NCBI GenBank assembly: GCA_021464245.1
Contig: JADCRB010000038.1
Span: forward strand, 2,642,772-2,706,771
Direction: 5' to 3'
DNA: 64,000 bases
Source: Carallia brachiata
Taxonomy: Eukaryota; Streptophyta; Magnoliopsida; Malpighiales; Rhizophoraceae
The position numbers and the translations under genes are program-made. Positions 59,941 through 64,000 of the stretch are shown here, piece by piece; position 1 is the stretch's first letter, and the number at the start of each line of letters is the position of its first letter. The notes beneath the pieces were generated by a model, which saw nothing but the letters and a program-made list of their open reading frames with translations, had not been told where the DNA came from and did not search any database.

Positions 59941-60184
59941 ATCTCTTATGCACTTGTGCCAAACCGAAGAAACACGAAAAACAAAACCATCAATAGCATC
60001 CTTAATCTCTCAAAAAATACGACCAAATCTTCATGGTCCAAGAGAAATTAAAAAGCATCTCCTTTTAAATCTTTACTATCTATTACACCAATCTCTCTTT
60101 TTACTCTTTTCTCCTTCTTTCTTCTTTACATTTCCTTCACTAAAACACTCAAATCTCTCCTCCTCAAATCCTGAAATCTCGTAG

Positions 60185-60393
60185 CGCAGCAGATTCCAAA
60201 GCCTGTTCTTGGGAGAGAAGTTCTTGTGGTACGCGCCACAGAGTGGGTTGAGAAACCAGCTAGCAGAGTTCAAGAACGGGATAATAATGGCTAGAAATTT
60301 GAACAGAACGCTGATTGTTCCTTCAGTGCTCAACCAGCATGTGTTTGCGCTCGGGATACAAATGAACTCGACTCAGTTTTGTTCAAAACATTA
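60185..60393 (+). pseudogene. Fragment of a plant O-fucosyltransferase-family gene
   Basis: The frame reads KFLWYAPQSGLRNQLAEFKN, then GIIMARNLNRTLIVPSVLNQ. This is the start of the GDP-fucose protein O-fucosyltransferase-like domain of plants, whose members have a 'KFLWYAPHSGFSNQL'-type motif. It ends at TAG 60392 soon after HVFALGIQMNSTQFCSKH, where the homologous frame loses similarity. No further exons with the family's later motifs were found downstream, so this is probably a retained first exon or a pseudogene. A signal-anchor region, expected for Golgi members, is absent. Confidence 0.6.
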
Positions 60394-63300
60394 GTCAAGT
60401 GTTCAATACAAGGATGGGAATTGGGAAGTCAAATCTTCTCAATCTACGAAGGCGATTAAAGCTACAAGAGGAGTACCAATTAATTTTGGATATGGCTTTT
60501 TTTTTTTTTTTGGGTGAGGATATGGCTCTTCAATTTTTATGCATAATTTTGTTAAGGGAAGAGAAAAAAGGAAATAACGATGGACAAAATCCTATTTGGG
60601 AAATGGAGGACAGGACTATTTACCACTAGTGGTTGCCTGGTTCTTGTTGTTTGCTTCTCACGGGCCATGGGAGAACTTAGAAAAGGAGGGCCAAGGAGAG
60701 AATGAGAGTAAGAAGATAGAGAAAGTTTTCAAATATTAAATATTTTTTATTTAATTTTTTTATTAATTTTAAATTAAAATGACATGTAGCATACTAAAGG
60801 TATTCGCAGGTCGAATTGAACGAATTTAGAGGTATTTCCGTATTCAATCTTTTGAGGTATATCTATCTAATCCGCTAATAGTAAATTGGATAATTCTCCA
60901 TTTGTACCTAATCCGTTATACAATTCAATCCAACTAATTCAATCTGCCACTGACAAATTGAATTAGATTGATTTTAACAGATTGTATGTAATAAAATAAA
61001 TTATAATATTTTTTAATTTTCAATCATCATTAATCATTAAATTTATAAATATTTTAATAAGATAATGTACACACATCATTAGATCATAAATCATAGGCCA
61101 AACAAATTGTCAACCTCCTCTAATCTGAAATGCAATCTGCATAGACCAAATAAACAATAAAAAATTTTGATTAAGGTAAATCAATCCCTGACATTGCCAC
61201 CAGTTTTTGTATATATAATGGAGCTCTTTTTAGTTATTGAATTATTGGACTGGATGATTACCTTGTAGACTTGTATTGTCACATTATTCAACCACAGTCT
61301 AGAAAGGTTAATTTGTTGTAGTGTGATTGCCAATTTCAAAATTACTGCATAGTTTGAAGGTATATTTAAGTGCAAAGAAGTTTCAAATTTATCGTTGATA
61401 TATGCACACCAATAATGCATGTGTACTTAAAAATTCATTTACTTGAATTAGTGCAAGATTTCAAACTAGTATGCAATGTTAATATTGGTGATCTAAGATT
61501 TGAAGCACTTTCTTAGAAGAAAAATTGAACTTTAGACCATAGAAAACCATGAAAAATTAGAAAAGGAAGTTCATACAAAAGCACTAAAATTATATATATA
61601 TATATGAAAAAGTGCTGATTAAGTCGGATTGGGCGGATTAGAATCCTCAATCCGCACTCAATATGCTTCTAGTGGATTTTAAAACTATAACCAATCCAGG
61701 CTTTTACAGTTTTAGCAGATGCAAGTTGGTGCGAATCGGATTGGTTGGATTGGAACAGGTTTGTCAGTTTTTGAATAGTCCTGTGACACACCACGTAGTT
61801 GATTATTTAAATATAGGCGTGTCACGTGTATATACTAATAGATTCCATTAATGTTAACTGATGACGTGTTAAATTTATTATAAAATAATTCAATTGTACT
61901 AAATTTGTTATTTTTAAAAGATGTGCTAAATTTGTTATATGATGCAATGGTAGCGATTTTTTTATATTAACCAAATTATTTAATTTTTATTTAAAAATCA
62001 TAAACACATTCCTGTTAATGTTAAATCAATTTATACATTGCGCTCATTACGAATCCAGAAATTTTTTTTATCTAAAATTTTATCCGATTGCAATAAAACT
62101 TAAATTTTTTACAGCCATAACGATACTTTTTACAGCAAAAGAATAAAAATATATTTTTTTTATTGCAAAAAGTGTCACTGTGATCATAAAAAGTCGAAAC
62201 TTCATTATACTTAGACATAATTTCGAACAAAAAAATTTGAAATCCCTACTTTTTTTCCTGAAGTCCTCCATGTTGATGGCTTTGCTGCAGTGAAATATAT
62301 CTGTTAGATATATTGCTCAATAGATGTATTTTCTTTTTCTTCTTTTATATTTTAGTATGTTCTATGTTGTCCATATATGCTTTTGTTTCTACCTATATGC
62401 GTAAACTGTGGGAGTTGTTGACCGTTGGCAAATTCTACATGTTGGCAAAAACAGAAGGAAACCAGTTCCCTTGACAACTGGATAACCAGTTACATGTGCA
62501 TCAGGACCTTTTTGCTTTTTCGGTATGTGGTCTTTTCAACTTTTTTCCTTTATTTTTCAGTCCAGTTATTCGAAGACTTGGATTACACCTTGAAAAGGAA
62601 GAATTATACCAAATTAATCAGGAAACGGTGAGAATTATTTAAAAATCCATCCTATCAACCGAAAGGGTTTGAGTGATGTGGGCCTAAAGATAAAAGCATA
62701 ATTATGAATCCCTTGCCTTCCAACTTGTAAGCATGCAATAATTATTGAATGCTACCATGATTTGAATAGAAATTTCTGTTTTATTCTGTAATTTTGCTTT
62801 TATTTTAAAGACAGGTAGTTCTCCTGTTATCTTGACAAGGGGATTCTATTGATTTTATATAGAATTACCATTCGAGTTGTTAGTTTAATTAGTGATCCAG
62901 TATATTTTTCTTCCCGTTAACTTAGGTTCGAATTCCCATAGGAGCGCTTTTAAATGTCATGAATGCTGTGATTTGTGCGCCGTGCATTTCAGACTCATTA
63001 ACACTGCAATTAGATGTATGGGAGATCCTCTCATATCCAACAGTGATACAATAGTGGGTTCTCTTTGTGGGAATATTAAATGAGGATAATAGCGAGCCAA
63101 AATTCGGCATCGGTCCATAGATGCAGTGACTGATACTTTCGTTATATACTTTTTTTTTTTTTGCAGTTAGAAAAGATTTTATATAAAATTAAATCATTAG
63201 ACAGCTCAATCCATTTTTTCTTGCTAATTTTATTTTTAGTTGTTATCATCCATGCAAGAAATGCGGTTTTTTTTTTCTCGTATTTTACTACTAATTACAT

Positions 63301-64000
63301 ATATAATTTGTACACACATACAATTGCATTCAGAGATATGAAAGAACTATGCCAACCTATTCATGTAAATGAGGATGAGGTTATTGAGATTGAATTAGAA
63401 ATTACATGGTCATAAAAAGTTGAAAACTTTATCATTTTGCTTGATCGAAGAAGAGGTGAAAAAGGTGATAGGAACACTACAATATTTACCTACAATACTT
63501 GGAACACTATTAAGAATCAGTTATAATAAAAACTCCAGTTATAATGGTACTTTTACTGTTATCTGAAATTTGGATTGTCAGATTGTTCTTAACTTTTAAT
63601 GTTATACTTTGAACATGACTTGTGCATTTGAATGCTACTGTTGAATATATCTATGCAACTATTTTATATGTTATCTACTTTAATTCTTGTTTTCAATTTT
63701 TTTAGAAGACGTTTCAAAGTTGATTATTGTATATTTTATATACGGCTAAGGTGACTTCAATCTCAAAACAAACCACGATTATAGAGAATTTCAAAATTGA
63801 TTGGCCATGAGTGAGATGTTGAAAGTTAGCATATGTGATGATCTGTTGAGGATGAAGCATAAGAAGAAGTGCCCAAGGTGGTCGCGTCAAAGATAGACAC
63901 TGCGAATCTCGTCATGTTCCTCATTTGTCGGTGTTTTCATCTTTTTGGTGCTTGTTTGAATTTCTTTTGTGCATTTGTGTAGTTTGGAGCTATCTTTGGA
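60394..64000. other. AT-rich region, no gene recognised
   Basis: Short frames only. A T-run at 63151-63165 followed by GCAGTTAG could be the tail of a minus-strand LINE-like insert. TTAGTTTAATTAGTGATCC... and GGTTCGAATTCCC at 62880-62938 resemble tRNA box A/B spacing. Neither was delimited. The last 250 bp have more balanced composition but no clear frame. Confidence 0.35.

Noticed and set aside
1..64000. CRISPR array, bacterial operon, phage or plasmid features
   Set aside because: Gene structure, introns and transposon content are those of a plant nuclear genome. The direct repeats seen are two- to four-copy tandem duplications without regular spacers.

Overview
The window reads as nuclear DNA of a eudicot plant. 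It is AT-rich, its genes are intron-rich and widely spaced, and the spaces are packed with Ty1/copia, LINE, SINE and MITE remnants. The gene families (UGT91-type glycosyltransferase, malectin-type KIN-14 kinesin, CAD/mannitol dehydrogenase, plant O-fucosyltransferase) are plant families. The species cannot be fixed from the sequence alone. All splice models were derived by hand from reading frame and splice-site consensus.

Layout. 1-4.2 kb: decayed minus-strand copia element with one LTR, then a 5'-truncated LINE tail. 5.3-6.7 kb: intact single-exon UDP-glycosyltransferase (minus). 7-15 kb: AT-rich DNA with two CCGGTT-rich terminal-inverted-repeat (TIR) elements, a broken LINE ORF1 and a large MITE-like element. 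15.3-25.7 kb: a multi-KH RNA-binding protein gene (plus) in which a four-exon cassette of about 2.85 kb is present three times in tandem. 27.1-29.85 kb: SpoU/TrmH-family RNA 2'-O-methyltransferase (minus, 4 exons). 30.9-36.5 kb: repeat-dominated, with a foldback element of about 0.7 kb, interleaved tandem repeats split by a SINE, and more CCGGTT elements. 37.1-43.5 kb: intact 20-exon malectin-kinesin (plus, 1097 aa). 45.3-48.2 kb: tandem duplications and a MITE with a 10-bp target duplication. 48.2-55.8 kb: 5-exon CAD-like dehydrogenase (minus, 362 aa) whose first intron carries a 5.6-kb Tnt1-like copia element with 5-bp target duplication and near-identical LTRs. 56.3-60 kb: a local duplication interrupted by a LINE insertion, and further MITE copies. 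60.2 kb: O-fucosyltransferase fragment. 60.4-64 kb: AT-rich, no gene recognised.

There is no operon or shared pathway; the genes are independent. The most notable items are: (1) the KH cassette triplication, in which every exon of copies 1 and 2 is phase 0 and open while copy 3 is broken; (2) the intronic Tnt1-like insertion in an otherwise intact CAD gene; (3) the kinesin's phase-0 coiled-coil exon array with a dead copy and two frame-supported GC-AG introns; (4) the long foldback at 31 kb; and (5) a datable local duplication carrying a LINE with both its empty and filled site. I found no convincing wholly new biological system.
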